A stretch of 64,000 nucleotides of DNA from Lactobacillus sp. PV012 (GCF_014522325.1 NZ_CP041983.1:434001-498000); one strand, 5' to 3'. Shown: positions 19,804-29,801, counted from the first letter of the stretch. Numbers and translations: made by a program. The notes: a model not told the origin generated them from the letters alone.

Positions 19804-20448
19804 CTTTAATAAATTCTGAGATGATGTTTTCAAATGAATAGCATATCCAATTAAAACAAAAGATAATCCTTCAAGCCATCCTCCTAGTACATCTGAGGGA
19901 TAATGGACATGAAGATAAATACGTGTATAACCAATTATTAAGGGGAAAACTACCCAAAGAACATTTAGAAAGAACTTAAGAGGTTTATTTTTTACTAAAA
20001 TACAAGTAATAATAAATAAACTTCCAAATAAGGTTACACTTCCCAAAGAATGACCAGAAGGAAAGGAATAGCCGTCTGCATAGACTAAATGAGTAACGGT
20101 TGGCCGAGGACGTTTGACTAGATTTTTAATAACCCAGTTGCAGGCATTTCCCAAAATCATAATTCCTGCTTCTAAGCCAGCCAATTTATAGTGTTTGAAA
20201 ATTAACAGACCAATAAATAGGATGATTGCTTCTACGACAATAGTTGAGGTGTTCCCAAGAGTAGTTAAACTGCGAGCAATTTTAAGGTTTGTAGGATTGT
20301 TATTAGAAATTATATTAATAATATTTTTGTCAAAGGTATGAATAAAATTTTGCTGAGTAGCCACACAAATTGCCCAAACAATAAAGATAATTCCTGCGCC
20401 GATTCCTAAACTCAAACTTAGTTGATATTTTTTATAAGAATTTTCCAA
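19795..20448 (-). CDS. PAP2-family membrane phosphatase
   Basis: A 217-residue protein with about six membrane segments and all three phosphatase motifs: KRPRP (from K112), SFPSGHS (around 129-135) and GYTRIYLHVHYPSD (173-186, catalytic Arg and His). The family removes phosphate from phosphatidate, undecaprenyl pyrophosphate or phosphatidylglycerol phosphate at the outer membrane face; the substrate here is open. The start is a TTG 9 bases after GAGGAG. It is a single-gene unit between the YibE/F operon and the divergent leuS leader. Confidence 0.87.
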   Translation of the reverse strand: MENSYKKYQLSLSLGIGAGIIFIVWAICVATQQNFIHTFDKNIINIISNNNPTNLKIARSLTTLGNTSTIVVEAIILFIGLLIFKHYKLAGLEAGIMILGNACNWVIKNLVKRPRPTVTHLVYADGYSFPSGHSLGSVTLFGSLFIITCILVKNKPLKFFLNVLWVVFPLIIGYTRIYLHVHYPSDVLGGWLEGLSFVLIGYAIHLKTSSQNLLKAS

Positions 20449-20490
20449 GATTAAATTCTCCTCTTGTTTTTTTTAGTATTTGTGGTAAAT

Positions 20491-20722
20491 TATAATCATT
20501 ATCTAAAAGAAAATAAAGGTTGAAAAGTAGTAATAAGAAAATTTTTTCAGAGAGAGATTGGTTGGTGCAAAGTCTTAAAGTTGACTTATGAACTTGTTTC
20601 ATTTAAATGCCTTACGTTTAACATGCGTTAAAATGTTATGAGGGTTGCTTAGAGAAGCAAAACTTAGGTGGTACCGCGAATGTTAGATCGTCCTATGTGT
20701 TGAGCATGGGACGATTTTTTTA
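20491..20722 (+). promoter_or_regulatory. T-box leader of leuS
   Basis: The leader starts at a TATAAT box (20491). It holds the AGAGAGA and TTGGTG elements of stem I, a candidate CTT (Leu) specifier followed by A at 20585-20587, the T-box TGGTACCGCG (20669-20678) and a terminator stem ATCGTCC ... GGGACGATTTTTTT. Uncharged tRNA-Leu should stabilise the antiterminator and permit leuS transcription. The specifier call is tentative. Confidence 0.9.
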
Positions 20723-20741
20723 TGGATAGAAAGAGGAATTT

Positions 20742-23156
20742 ATGTACAATCATAAAGTTGTTGAAAAAAAGTGGCAAAAATATTGGGCAGATCATGATAG
20801 TTTTAAAACAACTCAAGATCCAGCTAAGAAGAATTACTATGCTTTAGATATGTTCCCATTTCCTTCAGCAAAAGGTCTTCATGTGGGACACCCTGAAGGT
20901 TATACTGCTACAGATGTTATGGCACGTATGAGACGGGCTCAAGGCTATAATGTGCTTCACCCAATGGGTTGGGATGCATTTGGTCTTCCTACAGAACAAT
21001 ATGCCTTAAAGACTGGTGAAGATCCAGCTAAAGTTACCGATGAAAATATTGCTAATTTTAAGCGTCAGCTAAATAAGCTTGGCTTTTCCTATGATTGGGA
21101 TCGTGAAGTTAGAACTTCTGACCCTAATTTCTACAAGTGGACTCAATGGGTTTTTGAGCAAATGTATAAAAAAGGCTTAGCTTATGAAGCTGAAGTTCCT
21201 GTTAACTGGTCACCAGATTTGGGAACTGTTGTTGCTAATGAAGAAATTGTTGATGGTAAAACTGAACGTGGTGGTTTCCCAGTATATCGTCGTAATATGA
21301 AGCAATGGATGCTTAAGATGACTGCTTATGCAGATAGATTGCTTGAAGATTTAGATGATTTGGATTGGCCAGAACCTGTTAAAGAAATGCAAAGAAACTG
21401 GATTGGTCGTTCAGTTGGAGCACAAGTAACTTTCAAAGTTAAGAATAGTGACAAGACTTTTGATGTTTTTACTACCCGTCCGGATACTTTATTTGGTGTA
21501 AGTTACACTGTATTAGCTCCAGAAAATAAATTAGTTCAAGAAATCACCACTCCTGAACAAAAAGAAGCTGTGGATGCTTATATTAAGAAAATTGAATCAA
21601 AATCAGATCTTGAAAGAACAGATTTAAATAAAGATAAGACTGGAGTCTTTACTGGTGCTTATGCAATTAATCCAGTAAACGGTAAAGAAGTTCCAATTTG
21701 GATTTCTGACTATGTGTTAGCAAGTTATGGTACTGGTGCGGTTATGGCAGTTCCTGCTCATGATGATCGTGATTATGCATTTGCCAAAAAATTTGATTTG
21801 CCAATTAATCAGGTAATTGAAGGTGGTAATCTTGAAAAAGAAGCCTTCACGGGTAATGATAAGCACATTAACTCTGATTTCTTAGATGGGTTAAATAATG
21901 ATGAAGCTAAAAAACGTATGGTGCAATGGCTTGAAGAACACAATGTTGGTAAGCAAAAAGTTAATTACAAGCTTCGTGATTGGGACTTCTCTCGCCAACG
22001 TTACTGGGGTGAACCAATTCCTGTAATTCATTGGGAAGATGGAACAACTAGTTTAGTACCAGAAGATGAACTTCCACTTCGTTTACCACATGCCACTAAT
22101 ATTAAGCCTTCTGGTACGCCAGAAAGTCCTTTAGCTAATTTGACAGATTGGGTAAATGTAGTTGATGAAAATGGACGTAAGGGTAAGCGTGAAACTAATA
22201 CGATGCCAAACTGGGCTGGTTCATCATGGTACTACTTACGCTATATTGATCCTCACAATGATCAAGAATTAGCTGATTATGACTTACTTAAACAATGGTT
22301 ACCAGTTGACCTTTACATTGGTGGTGCGGAGCACGCAGTTCGTCACTTGCTTTATGCTAGATTTTGGCACAAAGTTCTTTATGATTTGGGAGTAGTACCA
22401 ACCAAAGAACCATTCCAACGTCTTTATAACCAAGGGTTAATTTTAAAAGATCATGAAAAGATGTCTAAGTCTAAAGGTAATGTTGTTAACCCAGATGATG
22501 TGATTGAAGAATATGGTGCAGATAGCTTAAGAATGTACGAAATGTTCATGGGCCCATTGGATGCTTCAATTGATTGGGATGATAATGGTCCAGCTTCCAC
22601 TAAGAAGTTCTTAGATCGGGTATGGCGCTTAATGGTTAATGATCTTGATTTAAAGGCTATTCCAAGTGAAAATATTGTTGATGAAAATGATGGGACTTTA
22701 GATAAGGTTTATAACCAAACTGTTAAGAAAGTAACTGAAGACTTTGAAGCTCTCCACTTTAACACTGCTATTTCTCAAATGATGGTCTTTATGAATGAAG
22801 CTCAAAAGGCTAAAAAGATTCCACGTGAATATGCAGAAGGGTTTGTTAAATTATTAGCCCCAGTTGCTCCACACATGATGGAAGAAATTTGGTCAATTCT
22901 AGGTCATGATGAATCTATTACCTATGCAAAATGGCCAACTTATGATGAAAGTAAGTTAGTTGAATCAACTGTGGAAATCATGGTTCAAGTAAATGGTAAG
23001 TTACGTGGTAAATTTGAAGCTGCTAAAGATGCTGCTAAAGATGATTTAGAAAAGCAAGCTCTTGCATTACCACATGTTCAAAAATTCTTAGAAGGAAAAG
23101 ACGTTAAGAAGGTTATCGTAATTCCTAATAAGATTGTCAATATTGTGGCAAAATAA
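20742..23156 (+). CDS. leuS: leucyl-tRNA synthetase
   Basis: An 804-residue class Ia synthetase, the usual length. The HIGH signature is HVGH in [19 protein letters not shown], and KMSKS is present as [11 protein letters not shown]1 editing domain lies between them, with the threonine-rich site TTRPDTLFG and the hydrolytic region AVPAHDDRD. It charges tRNA-Leu; three Leu tRNA genes lie in this window. The ATG has GAGG upstream and the gene sits under its own T-box. The following flippase gene is 54 bases on without a terminator between, so some co-transcription is possible. Confidence 0.98.
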   Translation: MYNHKVVEKKWQKYWADHDSFKTTQDPAKKNYYALDMFPFPSAKGLHVGHPEGYTATDVMARMRRAQGYNVLHPMGWDAFGLPTEQYALKTGEDPAKVTDENIANFKRQLNKLGFSYDWDREVRTSDPNFYKWTQWVFEQMYKKGLAYEAEVPVNWSPDLGTVVANEEIVDGKTERGGFPVYRRNMKQWMLKMTAYADRLLEDLDDLDWPEPVKEMQRNWIGRSVGAQVTFKVKNSDKTFDVFTTRPDTLFGVSYTVLAPENKLVQEITTPEQKEAVDAYIKKIESKSDLERTDLNKDKTGVFTGAYAINPVNGKEVPIWISDYVLASYGTGAVMAVPAHDDRDYAFAKKFDLPINQVIEGGNLEKEAFTGNDKHINSDFLDGLNNDEAKKRMVQWLEEHNVGKQKVNYKLRDWDFSRQRYWGEPIPVIHWEDGTTSLVPEDELPLRLPHATNIKPSGTPESPLANLTDWVNVVDENGRKGKRETNTMPNWAGSSWYYLRYIDPHNDQELADYDLLKQWLPVDLYIGGAEHAVRHLLYARFWHKVLYDLGVVPTKEPFQRLYNQGLILKDHEKMSKSKGNVVNPDDVIEEYGADSLRMYEMFMGPLDASIDWDDNGPASTKKFLDRVWRLMVNDLDLKAIPSENIVDENDGTLDKVYNQTVKKVTEDFEALHFNTAISQMMVFMNEAQKAKKIPREYAEGFVKLLAPVAPHMMEEIWSILGHDESITYAKWPTYDESKLVESTVEIMVQVNGKLRGKFEAAKDAAKDDLEKQALALPHVQKFLEGKDVKKVIVIPNKIVNIVAK

Positions 23157-23210
23157 TTTTCCTGTTCTATTTTTATAAGAAAAGTATTGAAGAAAAGAAT
23201 AGGAAATTAT

Positions 23211-24842
23211 ATGAAAAATAATAATTCACATGAAAATAATTCACAAGCAACCATGATTCGTGGCTCTGCCTGGATGACATTTGGTTCAATTGTTTCTAGA
23301 ATCTTAGGAGCAATTTATATAATTCCTTGGTATGCCTGGATGGGAAGCGATGGCAATTTAGCCAATGCTCTAACTGCTAAAAGTTATAACATTTATAGTT
23401 TATTTTTAATCGTTTCAACAGCTGGTATTCCTGGAGCTGTAGCTAAGCAGGTAGCCAAGTACAATGCTTTAAATGAGTATGGAATAGGTCGTAAATTATT
23501 TAGGCGTGGCTTGTTTTTAATGATTATTTTTGGGGTAATTTCTGCGGCTATAATGTATTTAGGTTCCCCATTTTATGCTGGTGGTGACAAACGGCAAATA
23601 CCAATTTTGCATAGTTTATCTTATGCGGTTTTAATTATTCCAATTTTAAGTATTATGCGAGGATATTTTCAAGGATATGCGGATATGATGCCAAGTGCAA
23701 TGTCTCAATTTATTGAACAACTTGCACGTGTCATCTGGATGTTATTAACAGCGTATGTAATTATGCAAGTGCAGCATGGTTCATATTTAAAAGCTGTTAT
23801 TCAGTCAAATTTAGCTGCTGCGATTGGGGCAGCATTTGGTATTTTGCTCTTAGTTTGGTTTTTATTTAAACGAAGAAGTTACTTAAATTCTTTGGTGGCT
23901 CATTCAAATAATCAAATAAAAATTTCTACTTCAAGTTTATTTAAAGAGATTATAGAACAAGCAATCCCATTTATTATCATCGATGCTGGAATTATTTTTT
24001 ATCAGTTAATTGATCAATACACTTTTCACCCAATGTTAGCAAAATTTGTTCATGCAAGTTCAGACCAGATTGAGAGTTGGTACGCTTTATTTGGTTTAAA
24101 TGCAAACAAGGTGATTATGATTATTGTCTCTGTTTCAACTGCAATGGCAGTCACAGCAATTCCACTTTTATCAGGAGCACATGCGCGAAAAGATTATCAC
24201 GATATTGCATCCCAATTAGAAAATACCATTGAATTGTTTTTCTTTGTAATGTTACCAGCATCTTTAGGAATGGCTGCGATTAGTACACCGGTTTATACCA
24301 TTTTCTATGGTTATGATCCATTAGGTTCAAGTGTGCTATATTTATCGTCATTTACCGCAATTTGTCTTGGATCATTTACAGTTTTAATGGCAATGTTACA
24401 GGGGTTATCTGAAAATGGTTTAGCAATAAAATATTTAATTTTTGGTTTAATTATCAAATTTATTGTGCAGTTACCAATGATTAGAATTTTTAAAATTTAT
24501 GGTCCTTTAATTGCTACTAATATTAGTATGCTATTTGTAATTTGGCTCTGTTTAAAACATTTACATACTCAATATCATTACAATAATGATCGTGCAGCAA
24601 GAAGATTTGCTGGAACAGCCGTCTTTTCAGTAATAATGTTTTTGATTGTAACTATTGTTACTAAATTTGCAGGGAAAATTTTTAGCCCGCAGACACGCTT
24701 TGGTGCAATTATCCTTGTTATAATTGGAGTAGCAGTTGGAGCAATCTTCTATATCTTCATGACTTTAAAAACTAGTCTTGCTCAAAAGATCTTGGGGAAT
24801 AAGGTTGAAGCGATTGCTCGTAAATTACATATTAATATTTAA
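23211..24842 (+). CDS. ytgP: MurJ/YtgP-type lipid II flippase (MOP superfamily)
   Basis: A 543-residue polytopic protein with about 14 membrane segments. It starts with the typical RGSAWMTFGSIVSRILGA stretch of the YtgP group of polysaccharide-biosynthesis flippases. In Bacillus this protein (MurJ) moves the peptidoglycan precursor lipid II to the outer face; the same role is likely. I chose the ATG after AGGA; the open frame extends to a TTG at 23187 with no RBS. A terminator follows at 24856. Confidence 0.85.
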   Translation: MKNNNSHENNSQATMIRGSAWMTFGSIVSRILGAIYIIPWYAWMGSDGNLANALTAKSYNIYSLFLIVSTAGIPGAVAKQVAKYNALNEYGIGRKLFRRGLFLMIIFGVISAAIMYLGSPFYAGGDKRQIPILHSLSYAVLIIPILSIMRGYFQGYADMMPSAMSQFIEQLARVIWMLLTAYVIMQVQHGSYLKAVIQSNLAAAIGAAFGILLLVWFLFKRRSYLNSLVAHSNNQIKISTSSLFKEIIEQAIPFIIIDAGIIFYQLIDQYTFHPMLAKFVHASSDQIESWYALFGLNANKVIMIIVSVSTAMAVTAIPLLSGAHARKDYHDIASQLENTIELFFFVMLPASLGMAAISTPVYTIFYGYDPLGSSVLYLSSFTAICLGSFTVLMAMLQGLSENGLAIKYLIFGLIIKFIVQLPMIRIFKIYGPLIATNISMLFVIWLCLKHLHTQYHYNNDRAARRFAGTAVFSVIMFLIVTIVTKFAGKIFSPQTRFGAIILVIIGVAVGAIFYIFMTLKTSLAQKILGNKVEAIARKLHINI

Positions 24843-24855
24843 AAATAGAAAAAGC

Positions 24856-24890
24856 CTTTCGATTAATTTCGAAAGACTTTTTTGTCTTTT
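24856..24890 (+). terminator. terminator after the ytgP-like gene
   Basis: The stem CTTTCGA / TCGAAAG is followed by CTTTTTTGTCTTTT. An 18-bp palindrome (CTTTTCAA-GT-TTGAAAAG) overlaps its 3' edge at 24886-24903. Confidence 0.8.
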
Positions 24891-25026
24891 CAAGTTTGAA
24901 AAGCGCCCCTGCCAAGGAACTTCAGTATATCATAAAAAATGAATTACTTAAAAATAGTACAAAAATTTTTGCTTAGAGTCAAAAGAGAGTAAAATTAAAA
25001 CTGAGAATAAGAGAGGACATGATTTT

Positions 25027-25773
25027 ATGAAAAAAGATACATACAAAACTTTAGTTGGTTTCCGTGATATTTGCTACAATGACTTCAATTTTGAAGTTGA
25101 TGTTAAAAATTTTTATTTAGGTACTGATTCCTATAAAAAAATTAATGATATCCTAGTAAAGCATCAAGAAGATGATGAAAGTTTATTAACTTCTTTTGAA
25201 GAGGGAGCAGATATCTATCAAGATTATGGTAGAGAATATTTAAGCACAGCTACTAAGCGTGAAATTCAACATGATATTAATGCAGCACGTGAATTTAAAG
25301 ATAATTTTGAAGGAAATAAAGATGACTTTGAAGATAGTTATAAGGCATTTTTAGATGAAAATTCTTTAAGTTATGCATTTGGCCCAAAGAGTAATCTTGA
25401 TGAAGTACAAGCTGAATTAAATGAGGTAGAAACTGATCGAGTAATTATTTGGCAACGAAGAGAAAACGAATATATTCTATTGCCTCATACAGTCAAGAGT
25501 TTACAACGTATTCGTGATCGTATCACAAAAAGTCGTGATATTGATGATAAGGAATTGCGTCATGCAATGGAAAAATTATTTAATAATTTAAATAATTTCC
25601 TTGAACCATTCAGTGATCGTGATTTAGGTAAGCATGAAGATAATTTAACTGATCAACAAAAGAATGCAATTATGGATTTTGCCCTAGATGTTCAATTAGA
25701 TGCACGTGAAGAAGGTGCAGAAAAAGTAGCAAAATTTGCATTGGAAACTGCTAAAAAAGATAATAATGAATAA
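25027..25773 (+). CDS. hypothetical soluble, charged protein
   Basis: I do not recognise this 248-residue protein. It has no signal peptide or membrane segment, is rich in Asp, Glu and Lys, and looks largely helical, with stretches such as RIRDRITKSRDIDDKE and a helical C-terminus (REEGAEKVAKFALETAKK). A central segment VIIWQRRENEYILLP looks like beta strand. The ATG follows AGAGAGGA, so translation is plausible. It stands alone between two terminators, next to ytgP and the SRAP gene, which gives no clear hint of role. It is probably a lactobacillus-specific family. Confidence 0.8.
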   Translation: MKKDTYKTLVGFRDICYNDFNFEVDVKNFYLGTDSYKKINDILVKHQEDDESLLTSFEEGADIYQDYGREYLSTATKREIQHDINAAREFKDNFEGNKDDFEDSYKAFLDENSLSYAFGPKSNLDEVQAELNEVETDRVIIWQRRENEYILLPHTVKSLQRIRDRITKSRDIDDKELRHAMEKLFNNLNNFLEPFSDRDLGKHEDNLTDQQKNAIMDFALDVQLDAREEGAEKVAKFALETAKKDNNE

Positions 25774-25804
25774 AGAAAAAAGTCACTATTAAGTGACTTT
25801 TTCT
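25774..25804. terminator. bidirectional terminator
   Basis: AGAAAAAAGTCACT / AGTGACTTTTTCT lies between the convergent hypothetical gene and the SRAP gene. Confidence 0.85.
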
Positions 25805-26421
25805 TATAGTTGGCGATGTGGCAAAAGGGTGCGAGTGATTGGAAAATTAGTTCGATCAATTAAAGAAGTAAAGTTTTGGAAAAGCCAGCGTCTTAATTCT
25901 GCTGGGCTAATTACTAAAGGCATTCTAGGATGAGCAGCTAAAACAGTTTCGTTAGAGTTAGTAGTCGCAAGTGCAAAGTAATCATTATCGTAGATGCCCG
26001 CTAAAAAGGTCATGGGATAATCACTGGCTTTGAAGCTAAATTCTTCATGGTATTTTTTACCATTTTCCAGCGTGTAGGTAGAACGACTACTTTCAAAAAA
26101 TTGGCTAGTAATCACAATACAGCGTTGACGTGCAAAAGAAGTATCCCACATTGATGGCTTAGTCTCATAAAAACGTTCAATGCGTGCATTATTTAAAACT
26201 TGATTAGGTTTAAATGGACTAGGGTAACCCCATTGTTTTACTTGAAGTTGCAGCTGATCATTTTGGTAAAGTAAAACTAAGCCCTGACGTTTAGGATAAA
26301 CTTCTGTAAAAGTTTCAAATGGGGCTGTAGAAAAACTTGGTTTGACCAAAGGAAGTTGTAAATCATCCTTTAAGTAAGATTCAATTTCCTTAATTGGTGG
26401 TTGTTGAATATGACTACACAT
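25804..26421 (-). CDS. SRAP-family abasic-site shield protein (YedK/HMCES-like)
   Basis: A 205-residue protein of the SOS-response-associated peptidase (SRAP) family. The catalytic set is intact: Cys2 directly after the start Met, Asn78 in NNARIE, Glu110 in FFE, and His164 in HPRMPLVI. Family members such as YedK bind abasic sites in single-stranded DNA and form a thiazolidine crosslink through Cys2. The invariant Met-Cys start confirms this ATG, which has AAAGGAAG upstream. It stands alone beside tRNA-Leu. I see no clear LexA box upstream. Confidence 0.88.
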   Translation of the reverse strand: MCSHIQQPPIKEIESYLKDDLQLPLVKPSFSTAPFETFTEVYPKRQGLVLLYQNDQLQLQVKQWGYPSPFKPNQVLNNARIERFYETKPSMWDTSFARQRCIVITSQFFESSRSTYTLENGKKYHEEFSFKASDYPMTFLAGIYDNDYFALATTNSNETVLAAHPRMPLVISPAELRRWLFQNFTSLIDRTNFPITRTLLPHRQL

Positions 26422-26483
26422 AATGGTTCTTCCTTTCTAAAAAATAGAATAAAAAAGCGACTAGAATACTAGCCGCAATCCGA

Positions 26484-26567
26484 TGCCTCAAACAGGATTT
26501 GAACCTGCACTCACTTACGTGAACAGCGACCTGAACGCTGCGCGTCTGCCAATTCCGCCATTGAGGC
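26484..26567 (-). tRNA. tRNA-Leu (CAG)
   Basis: Read on the minus strand. The acceptor GCCTCAA pairs with TTGAGGC, the long variable arm is present, and the anticodon loop is TTCAGGT. It lies upstream of and in the same direction as the SRAP gene. Confidence 0.94.
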
Positions 26568-26628
26568 AATATAACTCTATTTTACCAGAAAAATGATGTT
26601 TTTTAAATAAGTAAACTAAGGAATTAAA

Positions 26629-27483
26629 GTGATTATGGAAAAAATTAGGGAAGACATTTTAACAAAAGTAATCAAAAAAAGACGTAGTAATTCTCATAAA
26701 GGAAATTTTGGAAGAGTACTGTTAATTGGTGGAAATAAGAAATTTGGTGGCGCTATTATTATGGCTGCTGAAGGAGCATTAAATGCTGGGGCAGGCTTAG
26801 TCACTGTTGCAAGCGATGAAGCTAATTTGACAGCGTTACATACAAGAGATCCAGAGATAATGTTTTTGAATTGGAATGATGAATTAACCCTAGGTCAAAT
26901 GATTGCCAAAGCAGATGTAATAGTGTGTGGTATGGGACTAGGAGAAGACCAACAGGCACAAAAGATTTTAAAATTAATAAAAAAACAGCTTACTAACAAG
27001 CAAACTATTTTATATGATGCTAGTGCTTTAGATTTAATTGCCAAATATAACGATTTATTAGCCTTGCAAGCGCAAACGATCATTTTGACTCCCCATCAAA
27101 TGGAATGGGAACGTTTAAGTAAAATAAAGATCCCAGACCAAACGAATATTAATACCCAGGAAATTTTAAGAAAAATGTTTCCAAGTAGAAATGTAATTTT
27201 AGTTTTAAAGAGTAATCATACCCAAGTTTATTACCAAGATAAAATTTATAAAAATTACCTGGGAAATCCTGGAATGGCGACTGGTGGAATGGGTGACACC
27301 TTAGCTGGAATTATTGGAAGTTTTTGTGGGCAATTTGAAACAAGCATTGATACTGTAGCAGCTGCGGTTTATCTTCATTCTTTAGCGGGGGATGAAATTT
27401 ATAAAAATAATTATTTAGTGCGTCCCACGAAGTTAAGTGCTAGTCTGCCCCGCTTGATGAAATTGCATCAGCAAAAATCTTAA
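26629..27483 (+). CDS. nnrD: ADP/ATP-dependent NAD(P)H-hydrate dehydratase
   Basis: A 284-residue ribokinase-fold enzyme of the YxkO/NnrD family that dehydrates damaged NAD(P)H hydrate back to NAD(P)H. Visible signatures are GRVLLIGGNKKFGGA, LTPHQMEW, and GNPGMATGGMGDTLAGI, the last being the catalytic Asp/nucleotide region. The NnrE epimerase half often fused in other bacteria is absent. The start is either GTG 26629 (6 bases after AAGGA, chosen) or ATG 26635. Confidence 0.9.
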   Translation: MIMEKIREDILTKVIKKRRSNSHKGNFGRVLLIGGNKKFGGAIIMAAEGALNAGAGLVTVASDEANLTALHTRDPEIMFLNWNDELTLGQMIAKADVIVCGMGLGEDQQAQKILKLIKKQLTNKQTILYDASALDLIAKYNDLLALQAQTIILTPHQMEWERLSKIKIPDQTNINTQEILRKMFPSRNVILVLKSNHTQVYYQDKIYKNYLGNPGMATGGMGDTLAGIIGSFCGQFETSIDTVAAAVYLHSLAGDEIYKNNYLVRPTKLSASLPRLMKLHQQKS

Positions 27484-27548
27484 AAGGCGATGCGGTTAAG
27501 ACAGTTTTTTGCTAGAATTGAGAAGGACTTCATTTGAAAGGAAAAATT

Positions 27549-28817
27549 ATGAAATTATCTAAAAAAATATCTTTCTTTTTTCTAACTTTGTTTCTATTTA
27601 TTGGAATTGCTACAGTAGCTAATCCATCAGTAGAGGCAGCCACTATTGATAACTATCATCAAAATAATGTAAATTTAGATGTTAAAGCGGCCATTGCAAT
27701 TGATGGCAAAAATGGGCAAGTATTATATGCAAAAAATGCTAATCAGGCCCTTCCAGTAGCTTCAATGTCTAAATTAATCACTATTTATTTAACTCTTCAA
27801 GCAATTAAAGATAAAAAAATTACCTGGAATCAAAAAGTTACCCCAACAAAGCAAATTGTAAAGGTAAGTAAAAATCCAGACTATTCAGGAGTGGAACTTA
27901 ATTTAGGTCATACTTATACTATTCGCCAGTTATATCAATCAACATTAATTCAATCTGCTAATGGTAGCGCAATGCTTTTAGGAGAGGCAATTGCAGGATC
28001 ACAAGTTAAATTTGTTAATCAAATGCGTAGCCTGCTAAAAAAATGGGGGATTAAGGATGCAAAAATATATACCCCAGATGGCTTGCCAAATTATACCCAA
28101 GGTGCAGATGCTTATCCTGGTGCAAGTAAAAATGCAGAAAATACTTTGTCAGCTAGTGACATGGCAATTGTAGTAGATAAATTACTGACAGATTTTCCTG
28201 AAGTAACAGAAACGACAAAGCTCTCTCATTTAGATTTTAATGATCATGGTAAAGTTACTAAAATGACTAGTTGGAATTGGATGTTGAAAGGCCTCTCGCA
28301 ATACGATGCAGCTTTTCCATTAGATGGCCTAAAAACAGGAACCACTGATGCTGCAGGAGCATGTTTTGCAGGAACTATGGTTAAAAATGGCCGTCGCATC
28401 ATCACAATAGTGATGGGGGCTAGTCACAAGGATGGGACAGATCCAAGTCGTTTTGTACAAACTAAGAAATTATTACAATATGTATTTTCTAACTACCAAC
28501 TTTACATTTTAAAAAAGAACCAAACAATTTCTGGTGCTAAAACCGTTGCAGTACCTGAAGGAAAAGAACGAACTGCGAATTTGGTGCTCCAAAAAGATAC
28601 TGGAATTTGGCTCTCTAAAAATGAAAAAGTAGTAGGTGTAGCAAATCCTAAAAGTATTTCTGCTCCTCAAGTTGCTGGTAAAAGGGTGGGTTCAATTGCT
28701 TTAAAAGCAATTCCAAGTATTAAAGATGCAGATGGGGTCCAATTACCAGCAACAGTGAAAACTAATGTAGAAAAAGCTAACTTTTTTGTAAGAATTTGGC
28801 GTAAGATCTTTGGTTAA
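27549..28817 (+). CDS. dacA: D-alanyl-D-alanine carboxypeptidase (PBP5-type, peptidase S11)
   Basis: 422 residues. A signal peptide runs to about residue 31 (hydrophobic core FFFLTLFLFIGIATV, then VEA-A). The active-site motifs are S72-M-S-K75, S136-A-N138 and K262-T-G264, followed by a C-terminal PBP5-associated domain and a basic amphipathic tail for membrane attachment. It trims the terminal D-Ala from peptidoglycan stem peptides and so limits cross-linking. The ATG has AAAGGA upstream; a TTG 15 bases earlier would precede that RBS. An L,D-transpeptidase gene follows, forming a wall-maturation pair. Confidence 0.93.
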   Translation: MKLSKKISFFFLTLFLFIGIATVANPSVEAATIDNYHQNNVNLDVKAAIAIDGKNGQVLYAKNANQALPVASMSKLITIYLTLQAIKDKKITWNQKVTPTKQIVKVSKNPDYSGVELNLGHTYTIRQLYQSTLIQSANGSAMLLGEAIAGSQVKFVNQMRSLLKKWGIKDAKIYTPDGLPNYTQGADAYPGASKNAENTLSASDMAIVVDKLLTDFPEVTETTKLSHLDFNDHGKVTKMTSWNWMLKGLSQYDAAFPLDGLKTGTTDAAGACFAGTMVKNGRRIITIVMGASHKDGTDPSRFVQTKKLLQYVFSNYQLYILKKNQTISGAKTVAVPEGKERTANLVLQKDTGIWLSKNEKVVGVANPKSISAPQVAGKRVGSIALKAIPSIKDADGVQLPATVKTNVEKANFFVRIWRKIFG

Positions 28818-28904
28818 GGTGCAGATTTAAATTTGAGAATTTTGAAAAAGTCACATATAATAATTAAAAAGAGCAGTAGTAATTATTGAAAAGAAGAATC
28901 TAAA

Positions 28905-29549
28905 TTGAAACAAAATAGAATAGTGATAGCTATTGCAGTGGGAATTTTGTTAATAGCTGGAATAGTCTTTTTTCCAAAAATTAATATAGCGGATACTAAT
29001 AGAAAAGTTGAATCTACAAAAGTAGTTAAGACAAGCACGCCAAAAAAATCAAAAAATGTGGCTCCTTACAAAGATCCCAAAGACTTGCGTCCAGAAGGAA
29101 CTTGGAAGAAAAAAAGTGAAAAAAAGGCTCATCCAAATTTGCAACAAGTAAAGAATTTATGGATAAGAGTTTCTTTAAAGGGTAATCGAACTTATATTAT
29201 GAGTGGCAAAAAGCCAATTTATACGATGCTCTCAACTGGTGGCTTGTATCATAATGGGAAATCAGATACGCCAACAGGTACTTACTATATTCAAGAAGAA
29301 CGTGGACAAAAGTTTTATAACAAAAAATTAAAAGAAGGCGCCCGTTACTATGTTAGTTGGAAAGATCATGGCATTTACTTGTTCCACTCCGTGCCAACTA
29401 AACGTGGAGATAAAATTGATGTAAAAGAAGCTAATAAATTGGGTAAAACTCAAGGTTCTCATGGTTGTGTCAGATTAAGTTTACCCGATGCCAAGTGGCT
29501 AATGTATAACGTACCTTATGGAACTAAAGTGGTAGTAAAAGATTATTAA
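28905..29549 (+). CDS. L,D-transpeptidase (YkuD domain)
   Basis: A 214-residue protein anchored by one N-terminal membrane segment (about residues 6-23), then a Lys-rich linker, then a YkuD domain. Its active-site motif is SHGCVRL with the nucleophile Cys188 and conserved His161 (YLFHS). Such enzymes cross-link peptidoglycan or attach proteins at the D-centre of the third residue, insensitive to most penicillins. The start is TTG with a weak AAGAAG RBS. It lies downstream of dacA, whose product makes the tetrapeptides that L,D-transpeptidases use; that link is inference. Confidence 0.85.
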   Translation: MKQNRIVIAIAVGILLIAGIVFFPKINIADTNRKVESTKVVKTSTPKKSKNVAPYKDPKDLRPEGTWKKKSEKKAHPNLQQVKNLWIRVSLKGNRTYIMSGKKPIYTMLSTGGLYHNGKSDTPTGTYYIQEERGQKFYNKKLKEGARYYVSWKDHGIYLFHSVPTKRGDKIDVKEANKLGKTQGSHGCVRLSLPDAKWLMYNVPYGTKVVVKDY

Positions 29550-29556
29550 TTAAGGG

Positions 29557-29783
29557 TTGGTTCTTATTTAAATACCTGTTATAATCTAATCACACAGGTC
29601 AAAAGTAGTAAGTAAAGAAGTTTAATAGCGAGTCTATGTTGGTGGAAGATAGACAAATGGTTTTACTGAAGGCGTGTTTGGCTAACAACTAAATTATTTT
29701 TAAGCGGATACTTTGTATCAATTAGAGTGGTACCGCGGGCTTTCCCGTCTCTTTCTATTTATTTAGAAAGAGACCTTTTTTAT
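29557..29783 (+). promoter_or_regulatory. promoter and T-box leader of argS
   Basis: The promoter is TTGGTT, 17 bp, TATAAT (29557-29585). The leader contains a stem I with AGCGAGTC and GGTGGAAG elements, the T-box TGGTACCGCG (29728-29737), and the terminator GTCTCTTTCT ... AGAAAGAGACC with T-run. A CGT triplet at 29673-29675 could be the Arg specifier, but I could not fold stem I with certainty. Confidence 0.88.
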
Positions 29784-29801
29784 TTTACGAGGTGAATTTT
29801 T

